The position numbers were made by a program, and so were the translations under genes. Shown piece after piece: positions 1-7,150 of a stretch of 13,377 nt of DNA; position 1 is the stretch's first letter, and each line of letters opens with the position of its first letter. The notes beneath the pieces were generated by a model. The model did no database searches. It had not been told where the DNA came from and was given only the letters and a program-made list of their open reading frames with translations. This stretch comes from Desulfonema limicola (GTDB lineage: Bacteria; Desulfobacterota; Desulfobacteria; Desulfobacterales; DYRC01): the NCBI GenBank assembly GCA_020718925.1, contig DYRC01000081.1:1-13377 (forward strand), in the 5' to 3' direction.

Positions 1-86
1 CCAGCAATTCTGATTTTGAAATCTGTCCGGAAAGTGTTATCATATCGGTTATGATTTAAAGTATCAGTCGAATCGGGAGACAGGTT

Positions 87-200
87 ATGACGTCGTCAGT
101 GTCTGAAGAGGTTACGGATTTTTTCCGTTCCGTAATCCGGGAATTTCCGGACAGACGGACGGGAACAGATAAGAATAAAGAATGCGATCAGAACAGCTAA
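87..200 (+). CDS. possible 37-codon ORF, unassigned
   Basis: An ATG at 87 opens 37 codons ending in TAA at 198-200. A GGGAG lies 9 bases upstream, a mediocre ribosome binding site. The product contains FFRSVIREFPDRRTG, which faintly recalls the N-terminus of some DDE transposases that carry a PDxRTGKN-like segment. If so, it is only a broken leading fragment, because nothing downstream continues the family. I could not assign a function and it may be chance. The rest of 1-358 shows no other convincing gene on either strand. A 7-base inverted repeat (TTACGGA at 112-118, TCCGTAA at 129-135) lies inside this ORF. Confidence 0.2.
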   Translation: MTSSVSEEVTDFFRSVIREFPDRRTGTDKNKECDQNS

Positions 201-264
201 AGACCTTTCGGAATTCAAGGCAGTTATCGGAAACTGAATCAGGATAGTCTTCAATCCGTTATTA

Positions 265-294
265 TTGTTGAATACTGATTCGGAAAATGATAAT
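265..294 (+). promoter_or_regulatory. candidate sigma70-type promoter for the GspM-like gene
   Basis: TTGTTG at 265-270 is followed, after 18 bases, by GATAAT at 289-294, a 5/6 match to the -10 consensus. The implied transcript has a leader of roughly 60 bases before the ATG at 359. The -35 match is weak, so this is a pattern-based guess. Confidence 0.33.
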
Positions 295-358
295 AACTGA
301 GGGGATGATGCCTGAATCGGATAACTTTTTTAAAATAATTGAAAAATAAGGAGCAACA

Positions 359-898
359 ATGGCACTGAAAATCAGCAGACGTGAAAAATATATGATTCTG
401 TTTGCGGGCGGATTTATTTTTCTGTCTCTTATCATGCAGTTTTTGGTATTTCCGATGACAGATCGGCGGCAGAGTCTTAAAAAAGCCCTGACCTCCAAGA
501 CCAAAATGCTGGAAAATATCTCTGTCCTGAAAACAGAATATGATCAGGTTCAGCAGGCAGCAAAATTGCTGGAAGAGCGATTCCGCAAACGTCCTGAAAC
601 CTTTACCCTGTTTTCCTTTCTGGATCGGCTTGCCGAAGAATCCGGAATTCCCAAAGATAAGGTGGTGTATATCAAGCCCTCCAAATCGGATTTGAAAAAC
701 AGTCCTTACAAGCTGGCTCAGGCGGAGATGAAGCTTCAGAATTTAAGCACTGTGCAGTTGAAAACATATCTGTATAAGCTTGAAGTGGAAAAAGCCGATA
801 ACAGCGTGTTTATCCGAAAGCTCTCCATCAATCAGGCAGGAAATGACAAAGGCTTTATTGACGTGGTATTGCAGGCTGAAACCCTTGAAAAAAGCTGA
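359..898 (+). CDS. gspM: type II secretion system protein GspM-like
   Basis: A 179-residue bitopic inner-membrane protein. It has a short basic cytoplasmic start (SRREKY, residues 6-11), one membrane segment at about 12-31, a coiled-coil-like stretch at about 35-77, then a C-terminal periplasmic domain with a predicted alternating helix/strand pattern. The SRREKY start, the FTLFSFLDRLAEESGI segment (82-97) and the VVYIKPS segment (102-108) resemble deltaproteobacterial GspM proteins. GspM partners GspL in the platform that couples the secretion ATPase to the pseudopilus. The size fits the family. The start is clear: AAGGAG lies just upstream of ATG 359. Oddly, no gspL or other gsp gene lies in the visible upstream 358 bases, so the gene may stand alone or have been separated from its operon. 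PilO-like proteins share this fold and are the main alternative. Confidence 0.72.
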   Translation: MALKISRREKYMILFAGGFIFLSLIMQFLVFPMTDRRQSLKKALTSKTKMLENISVLKTEYDQVQQAAKLLEERFRKRPETFTLFSFLDRLAEESGIPKDKVVYIKPSKSDLKNSPYKLAQAEMKLQNLSTVQLKTYLYKLEVEKADNSVFIRKLSINQAGNDKGFIDVVLQAETLEKS

Positions 899-915
899 TG
901 CGGCACTTTTTTCCC

Positions 916-944
916 TTGACTAAAGTAGCGGGCTAACTTAGATA
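916..944 (+). promoter_or_regulatory. candidate sigma70-type promoter for hflKC
   Basis: TTGACT at 916-921 is separated by 17 bases from TAGATA at 939-944, in the 81-base gap between the GspM-like gene and hflK. The spacing is optimal and the -35 matches 5 of 6 consensus bases. The implied start would be about 30 bases before the hflK ATG at 980. Confidence 0.5.
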
Positions 945-979
945 ACACTGAAATATTCTTCTGACATACAGGAAAAACG

Positions 980-2008
980 ATGAGCTGGGATTGGGAAAAA
1001 TTAAGAGAGCAGCAGGAAAAACGCAGTGAGATGCCCCCGCAGATGGATGAGTTGTTGAAAAAGATAAACGATTTCAAGCTGCCGGGCGGATGGATACTGA
1101 TAGGCGCGATTGTCATACTGATCGTAGGCGCCACCATGTTTTATACGGTGGCTGTGGATGAAGTAGGGATCATTCAGAGATTCGGCGAATACCAACGCAC
1201 CGAGGACCCGGGCTTTAACTTCAAACTGCCGTTAGGCATTGAACGGGTTACCAAGGTCAAAATCCGGCGGGTGTATAAACAGGAATTCGGATTCCGTCCG
1301 CCTCAGACCGATACATCCAAAATCATGCCGGATGTTGAAACCGGCAACGTGGCACTGATGCTGACCGGCGATCTCAATGTCGCGCTGGTTCCGTGGATTG
1401 TTCAATACAGAATCAACGATCCGTACAAGTATTTATTCAAAGTTCAGAACATTGAGCGGCTGCTCCGGGACATGGCTGAAGCGGCAATGCGCCTTGTGGT
1501 CGGTGACAGAAGCATCAACGAGGTCATTAACAAGCGCGAAGATATTGCCGAAGAATCCAAGAAAGTATTACAGGAAGAGTTGAATCGGGCAGAAACCGGA
1601 ATTACGGTGATTACGATTGAAATGAAAGAGACCAATGTGCCGGAACCGGTTCAGCCTTCTTTTAACGAAGTCAATCAGGCGACTCAGGAAAAAGAAAAAG
1701 TGATTTATCAGGCAAAAGAGGAATACAACAAAGCCATTCCCACTGCCAAAGGCGAGGCGGAAAGGACGATCAAAGCCGCAGAAGGCTATGCCTTGGACAG
1801 AATCAACCGAGCCAGAGGCGATGCGGCAAGATTCAAGTCTTTGTATGCCGAATACACCAAAGCAAAAGATATAACCAAAAGACGGTTGTATCTTGAAATG
1901 CTCGGAGAAGTTTTTCCGAAATTGGGACAGAAATATATTATTGATTCGGATCAGAAAAATTTTCTTCCGATGCTGAATCTTGAAAAACGACATGGTGATG
2001 TGAAATGA
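980..2008 (+). CDS. hflK: FtsH protease regulator HflK (SPFH family)
   Basis: A 342-residue membrane protein. The N-terminus is cytoplasmic and includes PPQMDELLKKI, resembling the start of known HflK proteins. One membrane helix lies at about 37-57 (WILIGAIVILIVGATMFYTV region). An SPFH/band 7 domain follows from about 58 to 240, opening with VDEVGIIQRFGEY and including the family-typical stretch AEAAMRLVVGDRSINEV. After it comes a long alanine- and glutamate-rich helical region. In the known E. coli complex, HflK and HflC alternate to build a dome-like cage around FtsH in the inner membrane and limit its access to substrates. The protein is shorter than E. coli HflK, lacking its long N- and C-terminal tails. 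AGGA precedes the ATG by about six bases. Its stop overlaps the hflC start by 4 bases (ATGA), implying coupled translation and balanced amounts. Confidence 0.9.
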   Translation: MSWDWEKLREQQEKRSEMPPQMDELLKKINDFKLPGGWILIGAIVILIVGATMFYTVAVDEVGIIQRFGEYQRTEDPGFNFKLPLGIERVTKVKIRRVYKQEFGFRPPQTDTSKIMPDVETGNVALMLTGDLNVALVPWIVQYRINDPYKYLFKVQNIERLLRDMAEAAMRLVVGDRSINEVINKREDIAEESKKVLQEELNRAETGITVITIEMKETNVPEPVQPSFNEVNQATQEKEKVIYQAKEEYNKAIPTAKGEAERTIKAAEGYALDRINRARGDAARFKSLYAEYTKAKDITKRRLYLEMLGEVFPKLGQKYIIDSDQKNFLPMLNLEKRHGDVK

Positions 2009-2949
2009 ATAATAAAGGATCAATCTGGATTGTTGCCGTAGTGATGGCATTGTTTGTATATGCCTCAGCTTATGTGGTGGATGAACGGAAGCAGGTGGTG
2101 ATTACCCAATTCGGAAGAGTGATCGGAGAACCTAAAAAAGCCCCCGGCTTGAAATTCAAAATGCCGTGGCAGATCGCCAATTATTTTCCGAAAAATCTTC
2201 AGGAATGGAACAGCAATCCGGGACAGATTCCCACGCTGGACAAAACCTACATCTGGGTGGACACCTTTGCCCGATGGAAAATCGTTGATCCGGTCAAATT
2301 TTTTCAGACCGTCAACAATGTTACCGGCGCATTGGGGCGATTGGATGATATTATCGATCCGGCAGCCCGGAATTTTATCACCTCAAACAGCCTGATCGAA
2401 GCGGTCAGAAAAAGCAACCGGCAGTTGGACATGATTGAAATCGGGCTTGAAGATATTCAGAAAGAAAAAAGAGCGGTGTATACCGTTACGGTCGGCAGAG
2501 AAAAAATCACCGAAGGAATCCTGAAACAGGCGCAGCCCAAATTGGATAAATTCGGCATTGAACTGGTGGATGTGAAGATCAAGCGGATCAACTATGTGGA
2601 AAAAGTCAGAGAAAGCGTTTATGGTCGCATGATTGCAGAACGGAAGCAGATTGCTGAAAAATTCCGCTCCGAAGGTCAGGGCGAAGCTCGCAAAATCGTC
2701 GGCGAGAAAGAAAGAGAACTCAAGCGCATTACATCCGAAGCATACAGAAGCGCTCAGGAGATCATGGGAAAGTCTGATGCGGAAGCAGCCGTCATTTACG
2801 CCGAAGCTTACGGCGATGATCCTGAATTTTACTCTTTTATGAAAACCCTTGAAATTTACAACAAAGTACTGAATCAGGACAGTTCACTGATTTTGTCAAC
2901 TGATTCGGAATTTTTAAAATATCTCAAAGGTTACGGCGCCAAACCCTGA
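2005..2949 (+). CDS. hflC: FtsH protease regulator HflC (SPFH family)
   Basis: A 314-residue partner of HflK. A short N-terminal membrane anchor (about residues 6-24) leads into an SPFH domain that starts with ERKQVVITQFGRVIGEPKK and includes the HflC-like segment PGLKFKMPW. A C-terminal charged, alanine-rich helix (about 200-270, with EARKIVGEKERELKRI) should form the cage wall. The family role is the same FtsH-regulating cage as HflK. The start overlaps the hflK stop as ATGA, so translation is probably coupled. No obvious U-tract terminator follows. The next gene lies tail-to-tail only 15 bases away. Confidence 0.92.
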   Translation: MNNKGSIWIVAVVMALFVYASAYVVDERKQVVITQFGRVIGEPKKAPGLKFKMPWQIANYFPKNLQEWNSNPGQIPTLDKTYIWVDTFARWKIVDPVKFFQTVNNVTGALGRLDDIIDPAARNFITSNSLIEAVRKSNRQLDMIEIGLEDIQKEKRAVYTVTVGREKITEGILKQAQPKLDKFGIELVDVKIKRINYVEKVRESVYGRMIAERKQIAEKFRSEGQGEARKIVGEKERELKRITSEAYRSAQEIMGKSDAEAAVIYAEAYGDDPEFYSFMKTLEIYNKVLNQDSSLILSTDSEFLKYLKGYGAKP

Positions 2950-2964
2950 TCTCCTGCGTTTTAC

Positions 2965-3057
2965 TTATTTCTTACGTTGATGCCGTGAACGGGCTAAAAG
3001 CTTTTTATGTTTATGCTTTCTCATTTTTTTCCGTCTTTTTTTGATAACGCTGCCCAA
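2965..3057 (-). CDS. bS22 / AURKAIP1-COX24-type tiny ribosomal protein
   Basis: A 30-residue, extremely basic protein starting MGSVIKKRRKKMRKHKHKK and ending RSRHQRKK. This closely resembles, from memory, the bacterial AURKAIP1/COX24-domain family, whose members run about 30-33 residues with the pattern GSVIKKRRKRM then KKHRKLL then RHQRR. The family is related to mitochondrial mS38, and the mycobacterial member, called bS22, sits on the 30S subunit. The start is TTG at 3057. It is preceded by GGGGGTGAT (3062-3070 on this strand), a near-perfect anti-SD complement with about 7 bases spacing, which supports TTG despite its rarity. It is easily missed by gene callers because of its size and start codon. 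It runs tail-to-tail with hflC. A ribosomal role is inferred from family resemblance. Confidence 0.8.
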   Translation of the reverse strand: MGSVIKKRRKKMRKHKHKKLLARSRHQRKK

Positions 3058-3095
3058 CCGATCACCCCCTTCTTTCAAGAATCAGATAAGTTTGA

Positions 3096-3125
3096 ATTTT
3101 AGCACTATTCAGATAAACTTGTCCA
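3096..3125 (-). promoter_or_regulatory. candidate promoter for the bS22-like gene
   Basis: On the minus strand TGGACA (3120-3125) is followed after 18 bases by TAAAAT (3096-3101). Each hexamer matches 5 of 6 consensus bases. The leader before the TTG start would be about 30 bases. It lies back to back with the plus-strand promoter candidate at 3149-3176. Confidence 0.5.
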
Positions 3126-3148
3126 TAGTTTTTTTTATGCTGTTTTTC

Positions 3149-3176
3149 TTGACATGCCCGAAGTTGATGATAAGAT
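3149..3176 (+). promoter_or_regulatory. candidate promoter for the flotillin-like gene
   Basis: A perfect TTGACA at 3149-3154 is followed after 16 bases by TAAGAT at 3171-3176 (4/6 match). The transcript would carry a leader of almost 200 bases containing the GC-rich hairpins at 3213-3354, which may affect its folding or elongation. Confidence 0.4.
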
Positions 3177-3212
3177 GCTTCTATAACTGATGTTACTGAC
3201 CTAACCCCCCCG

Positions 3213-3240
3213 CCCCCCCTTCCCTGAAAGGGAAGGGGGG
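3213..3240. repeat. perfect GC-rich inverted repeat (12-bp stem)
   Basis: Positions 3214-3225 (six C, TT, CCC, T) pair perfectly with 3229-3240 around a GAA loop. No T-run follows on the plus strand (the sequence continues AGAAAAAC). On the minus strand it ends in GGCGGGG, so neither side looks like a terminator. It opens a cluster with the two hairpin units at 3246-3353 and looks like a dispersed palindromic repeat. Confidence 0.8.
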
Positions 3241-3245
3241 AGAAA

Positions 3246-3353
3246 AACGGATATTGTTGCTGTGTCTCCCCTCTCCGTTTCGGGGATGGGCTGGGGGAGG
3301 AACGGATATTGTTGTGGTCTCCCCTCTCCGTTTCGGGGAGGGGTCGGGGGAGG
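3246..3353. repeat. tandem pair of REP-like hairpin units
   Basis: Two direct copies, 3246-3300 (55 bases) and 3301-3353 (53 bases). Each begins AACGGATATTGTTG and contains CCCCTCTCCG, a TTT loop, and CGGGGAGGGG, or CGGGGATGGG in the first copy. The second copy can form a 10-bp stem with one G-U pair. Each hairpin is followed by a G-rich tail of the form (T)CGGGGGAGG. The units sit between the flotillin promoter candidate and its ribosome binding site. They share the hairpin plus G-rich tail layout with the two repeats inside tssH, though the sequence differs. Confidence 0.85.
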
Positions 3354-3376
3354 GGTAAGCAGAACAGGAGGATGAT

Positions 3377-5449
3377 ATGCAGCAGGTTATGATTTTTTTT
3401 CTACATAATTTCCAGATCATCGCGATCATCGCGCTGGTGTTGTTTCTGATGAAAAAATCCGTTGTGATTGTCGGAGGCAGGGAAATGTCCGTTGTTGAGC
3501 GCAAATACCTCGGCAAAAGTATGCCGAAAGGGCGGGTGATTGCGTTATCTGATGAGATCGGAATCCAAGCCCGGACATTGGGTCCCGGAATGCACTTTCT
3601 GATTCCCTTTCTGTATGTTCCTCAGAAAAATCCGTTTATCACTATCCGGGAAAACGAAGTCGGCATTATCGAATCCATTGACGGAGACCCGGTTCCCGCC
3701 GGAAAAATCTTTGCCAGAGTGGTAACCGGACATAATGCGTTTCAGGACGGCGAAGCGTTTTTGAAAAACGGCGGAGAAAAAGGACCTCAGATTGAAATCC
3801 TTTCTCCCGGCACATACCGGATTAACCCTTCATTGTTCAGCGTAAGGAAAGTCTCCGCAGTGATCATTGATAAAGGCAATATCGGTATTGTTACCTCTAT
3901 GGACGGCGGACCGATTCCACCGGGAAGGCTTCTGGCTGCTACTGTACCGGGGCATAATAATTTCCAGAACGGGCAGGCATTTCTGAACAACGGGGGACAA
4001 AAAGGTCCTCAGATTGAGATACTGCCGCCGGGGACATACAGAATCAACACGGATCTGTTCCACATCGAAATCCGGGATGCAAGCGTGATTCCCGCAAACA
4101 AAGTGGGGCTTATCACTGCTTTGGATGGGGAACCTCTGGCTGACGGAGAATATGTTGCAAAGTCAGTTCCGGGGCATAATGATTTTCAGGATCCTTCGGC
4201 TTTTCTGGAGAAAGGCGGACAGCGCGGTCCCCAGTTTGATCTGCTTAAACCCGGAACGTATTATATCAATCCTATGCTCTTCAAAGTCGAACTGGATGAT
4301 GTTGCGATTGTGGAACGCGGTCAGGTGGCGGTGGTGGTGTCCAATGTCGGGGAAGAGCCGGTTCAAATCCGGGAGTTGATTGAAAAAACCGCCAAAGATG
4401 AAAGCGCGAAACAGGGGACGGATTTATACAAAGAAATCGAACAGCGATTTGATGTAGGCATTGAGCGGTATGTTGTGTCTAAAGGCTATCGGGGCATTCA
4501 GCAGGAAGTGGCGGGACCGGGTATGTATTATCTGAACCGCCGCGCGTATATTGCCTACATTATCAATACGACCAATATTACCATTGACTGGGATGATTCC
4601 AAGCAGACCCGCTTTGATCCGCTGAAAGTCATTTCGCGTGATGGCTTTTCTATCGGCGTATCGGTCAAAATCGTCATCAGAATCAGACCCGATCAGGCGC
4701 CGTACATGGTTGCCAAAATCGGCTCTGTCGAAAATCTCATTCTGCACGTGATTCACCCCATGATTGACTCCAGTTTCCGCAATCAGGCATCCTCAACATC
4801 TGCCATGAACTTCATGCAGGACAGGCAGGAAGAGCAGCGCAAAGCCGAGGAGCGGGCAAGGGTTGAATTGGAAAAATATCATGTAGAATGCGTTTCGGTG
4901 CTGATTTGTCAGATCAATCTTCCGCAGGAGTTGATGGACACTCAGACAAAGAAGATCATTGCCCAGCAGCAGCAGGATATGTATCATGACCAGCAGAAAG
5001 CAGAGCAGGCAAGAATTGCGATGGAAAAAACGCGCTCCGAAGCAGATTTGCAGAAAAGTCTGGTTGAGGCGGAACTCGGCGTAAAAATTGCAGATCAGAA
5101 CAAACTCAAAGCCATCCGATTTGCAGAAGGCGAAGCTGAGAGCATCCGGCTCAAAGCCGAAGGCGAGGCAAAAGGCATCAAAGCCAAAGGCGATGCCGAA
5201 GGCTCCCGGATTTTGGCTATCGGAGAATCCACTGCAAAAGCGTATGAGCTTCAGAATAAAGCAGTTGGGCAGCAAGGCGTTACCGCCATTGAAATTGCAA
5301 AACAGATCGCATCCGGCAGCATCAAAGTTACTCCGGATTTTCTGGTTCAGGGCGGGGGCGATAATATGGGCGGGCTGCTGTCGGCATTTCTGACCAGTAT
5401 TATCACCGGAAAGCAAAATTCTTTGATTCAGGAAGTAAAAGAAGTATGA
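3377..5449 (+). CDS. flotillin-like SPFH protein with three 74-residue modules
   Basis: A 690-residue membrane-associated SPFH protein. The N-terminal hydrophobic segment is at about 5-25. A first SPFH-N-like piece (about 38-90) is followed by three tandem modules of exactly 74 residues (about 94-315). Each has a VGI(I/V)xSxDG-type strand, a GHNxFQ turn, a GPQ(I/F) segment and PGTYxIN. The main SPFH domain spans about 316-520 (with GPGMYYLN and ISRDGFSIGVSVKIVIRIRP). A long alanine/glutamate-rich coiled coil (about 525-630, with FAEGEAESIRLKAEGEAKG) and a short glycine-containing tail complete it. Flotillins form large oligomeric cages or scaffolds on membranes, and the coiled coil fits that. 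Most bacterial flotillins are shorter (roughly 300-550 residues). AGGAGG lies 5 bases before the ATG. The exact function and substrate are unknown. The position near hflKC places three SPFH genes within 4.5 kb. Confidence 0.85.
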   Translation: MQQVMIFFLHNFQIIAIIALVLFLMKKSVVIVGGREMSVVERKYLGKSMPKGRVIALSDEIGIQARTLGPGMHFLIPFLYVPQKNPFITIRENEVGIIESIDGDPVPAGKIFARVVTGHNAFQDGEAFLKNGGEKGPQIEILSPGTYRINPSLFSVRKVSAVIIDKGNIGIVTSMDGGPIPPGRLLAATVPGHNNFQNGQAFLNNGGQKGPQIEILPPGTYRINTDLFHIEIRDASVIPANKVGLITALDGEPLADGEYVAKSVPGHNDFQDPSAFLEKGGQRGPQFDLLKPGTYYINPMLFKVELDDVAIVERGQVAVVVSNVGEEPVQIRELIEKTAKDESAKQGTDLYKEIEQRFDVGIERYVVSKGYRGIQQEVAGPGMYYLNRRAYIAYIINTTNITIDWDDSKQTRFDPLKVISRDGFSIGVSVKIVIRIRPDQAPYMVAKIGSVENLILHVIHPMIDSSFRNQASSTSAMNFMQDRQEEQRKAEERARVELEKYHVECVSVLICQINLPQELMDTQTKKIIAQQQQDMYHDQQKAEQARIAMEKTRSEADLQKSLVEAELGVKIADQNKLKAIRFAEGEAESIRLKAEGEAKGIKAKGDAEGSRILAIGESTAKAYELQNKAVGQQGVTAIEIAKQIASGSIKVTPDFLVQGGGDNMGGLLSAFLTSIITGKQNSLIQEVKEV
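3656..4321 (+). repeat. three tandem 222-bp coding repeats (74 residues each)
   Basis: Within the flotillin-like gene, equivalent residues recur with an exact 74-residue step. The glycine of VGI/IGI/VGL is at 96, 170 and 244. GHN is at 118-120, 192-194 and 266-268. The PGTY proline is at 144, 218 and 292. There are no insertions or deletions. Copies 1 and 2 are the most alike (both have KGPQIEIL and PGTYRIN); copy 3 is more divergent (PQFDLLKPGTYYIN). Nucleotide blocks are 3656-3877, 3878-4099 and 4100-4321. Confidence 0.9.
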
Positions 5450-5562
5450 TATTTATGACATTGCCGCAGCGTATCAGGGCTATGATCTGAATTTAAGCGG
5501 AAAAATGGTTTATCCGCAGGAATAGATTGATACAAAGATTGAAAAGAAAAGAAAGGAAAAAA

Positions 5563-6375
5563 ATGAAATTGAGAGCAGTTGTTATTTTTGCGTTGGTGTT
5601 GGCGTGTGCGAATGTGTCTTTCGGAGAAACAAGAATACGATGCGCCTCCACCACAAGCACCCAGAATTCCGGCTTTTTCGAGTATATTCTGCCGATATTT
5701 GAAAAGAAAAGCGGAATTAAAATTGACGTGGTGGCTGTCGGCACCGGCGCGGCAATCGAAATCGGCAAACGAGGCGATGCGGATTTTGTCTTTGTTCATG
5801 CAAAAGATGACGAGTTGAAAGCGGTTTCGGAAGGCTTTTTTGTCAATCGCCATGATGTGATGTATAATGATTTTGTCATTATCGGTCCCACGGATGATCC
5901 GGCAAAAATCAAGGGAATCAAATCCGCAGAGCAGGCGTTTAAAAAGCTGTCCGAAGCTTCGGCGATATTCGTATCCAGAGGCGATAAATCCGGCACACAC
6001 ACCAAAGAACTGTCCATCTGGAAAAAAACAGGCATTGCCCCGGCGGCTCAGAAATGGTATTTGGAAGTCGGACAGGGCATGGAAAAGACCCAGCGGATTG
6101 CCAATGAAAAACGCGGTTATACCCTGACAGACAGAGGAACATGGCTTGCCACCAAAGATAAAGACAAGCTTGAGATGGCAATAGTTCTTGAAGGTGACCC
6201 GATTCTGTTCAACCAGTATGGAATTATGGCGGTCAATCCTGAAAAGCACAAGCAAGTCAAGTATCAGGATGCTATGAAATTCGTGGATTGGCTGATTTCC
6301 AAGGAAGGACAGGCAGCTATTGCCGCATTCAAAGATAAAAACGGTAATGTGCTGTTCAATCCCAATGCAAAATAA
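5563..6375 (+). CDS. tupA: tungstate ABC transporter substrate-binding protein TupA
   Basis: A 270-residue periplasmic binding protein that captures tungstate for import. In anaerobes the metal serves tungsten-pterin enzymes such as aldehyde oxidoreductases and some formate dehydrogenases. Residues 1-21 form a signal peptide. C15 sits in VLAC, a poor lipobox, so a lipoprotein is possible but not favoured. TTST (30-33), VAVGTGAAIEIG (57-68), NRHDVMYNDFVIIGP (95-109), SRGDKSGTH (138-146) and GYTLTDRGTWLA (185-196) resemble the TupA family, including its serine/threonine- and arginine-containing oxyanion-binding segments. The chosen ATG has AAGGAA a few bases upstream. A longer TTG reading from 5527 would put a basic tail before the signal peptide and is rejected. 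The gene directly abuts tupB. Confidence 0.9.
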   Translation: MKLRAVVIFALVLACANVSFGETRIRCASTTSTQNSGFFEYILPIFEKKSGIKIDVVAVGTGAAIEIGKRGDADFVFVHAKDDELKAVSEGFFVNRHDVMYNDFVIIGPTDDPAKIKGIKSAEQAFKKLSEASAIFVSRGDKSGTHTKELSIWKKTGIAPAAQKWYLEVGQGMEKTQRIANEKRGYTLTDRGTWLATKDKDKLEMAIVLEGDPILFNQYGIMAVNPEKHKQVKYQDAMKFVDWLISKEGQAAIAAFKDKNGNVLFNPNAK

Positions 6376-7071
6376 ATGACGCCGGATGTGATTGCCAAAG
6401 CAGTTGAACTTATCCTTGATTGTGATAAAGAACTGCTTAAAATTATTTTCTTATCTCTTGAAGTCTCCGGGCTTGCGCTGATATTATCCGCAAGTCTGGG
6501 GCTTCCCTTAGCCGCGCTGATGGGATTGAAGAAATTCCCGCTCAAAGGTGTGTTGGTCAGCCTGATGAATACATTTATGGGGCTTCCGCCGGTGGTGGTG
6601 GGATTAATCCTCTATCTTCTGCTGTCAAGAAACGGCATCTTCGGATTCATGGGGCTGCTTTATACGCCATCTGCAATGGTTCTTGCCCAAAGCGTTCTTT
6701 CTTTTCCGATTATTGTCTCCCTTTGCCATTCTGCCATCACCGGCGTTGATCCGATTATAAAGCAGGCGGCTGTAGCGCTCGGCGCAACGCCATTTCAAAC
6801 TGCCATGACCATTATTTCAGAAGCGCGATACGGTATTATGTCCGGCGTGATTGCCGGTTTCGGAAGGCTCATGGCAGAAGTCGGTGCGATCCTGATTGTC
6901 GGCGGAAATATTGCCGGATATACGCGGGTAATGACCACGACTATTGCGCTTGAGACCGATAAAGGCAATTTCGAGCTTGCACTTGCTTTGGGGATTATTC
7001 TGCTTTCCATTTCTTTAACCATCAATGCGCTGCTTCACAATGTTCAGAAAAAAGGGAATCTGCGTAGCTGA
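6376..7071 (+). CDS. tupB: tungstate ABC transporter permease TupB
   Basis: A 231-residue integral membrane permease with about five to six hydrophobic segments (for example about 22-45, 57-83, 97-120, 155-178 and 201-222). The cytoplasmic coupling loop reads KQAAVALGATPFQTA (129-143), the EAA-type motif that docks onto the ATPase, and SFPIIVSLCHSAITGVDP precedes it. This pattern fits TupB/WtpB permeases. The ATG immediately follows the tupA stop (TAAATG), and no clear Shine-Dalgarno is visible, so translation probably depends on tupA. The expected ATPase gene tupC does not follow. The next gene, 79 bases on, is tssG. Confidence 0.9.
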   Translation: MTPDVIAKAVELILDCDKELLKIIFLSLEVSGLALILSASLGLPLAALMGLKKFPLKGVLVSLMNTFMGLPPVVVGLILYLLLSRNGIFGFMGLLYTPSAMVLAQSVLSFPIIVSLCHSAITGVDPIIKQAAVALGATPFQTAMTIISEARYGIMSGVIAGFGRLMAEVGAILIVGGNIAGYTRVMTTTIALETDKGNFELALALGIILLSISLTINALLHNVQKKGNLRS

Positions 7072-7150
7072 AATCCTGATTTAACATGACAAATCCTCTG
7101 AAATAAGATATGAATATCAGCTTCATTATCTTTATCAGTGAGGCAATGCA

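Noticed and set aside
3246..3353. CRISPR-like tandem repeat
   Set aside because: There are only two adjacent copies with no unique spacers between them, each with its own internal hairpin, and no cas genes nearby.
3193..3516. 107-codon minus-strand ORF
   Set aside because: It runs through the hairpin repeats and the start of the flotillin gene. Its proline/arginine-rich product (PSPDPSPKRRGE) is the usual artefact of such repeats.
5445..5525. Open frame reading YDIYDIAAAYQGYDLNLSGK and on to MVYPQE
   Set aside because: It has natural-looking codons but no usable start upstream (a stop lies just before it), and it is too short to match to anything. It may be a gene remnant or chance.
5527..5562. 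TTG start extending TupA by 12 residues
   Set aside because: It would place a highly charged segment before the signal peptide. The ATG at 5563 has a good ribosome binding site.
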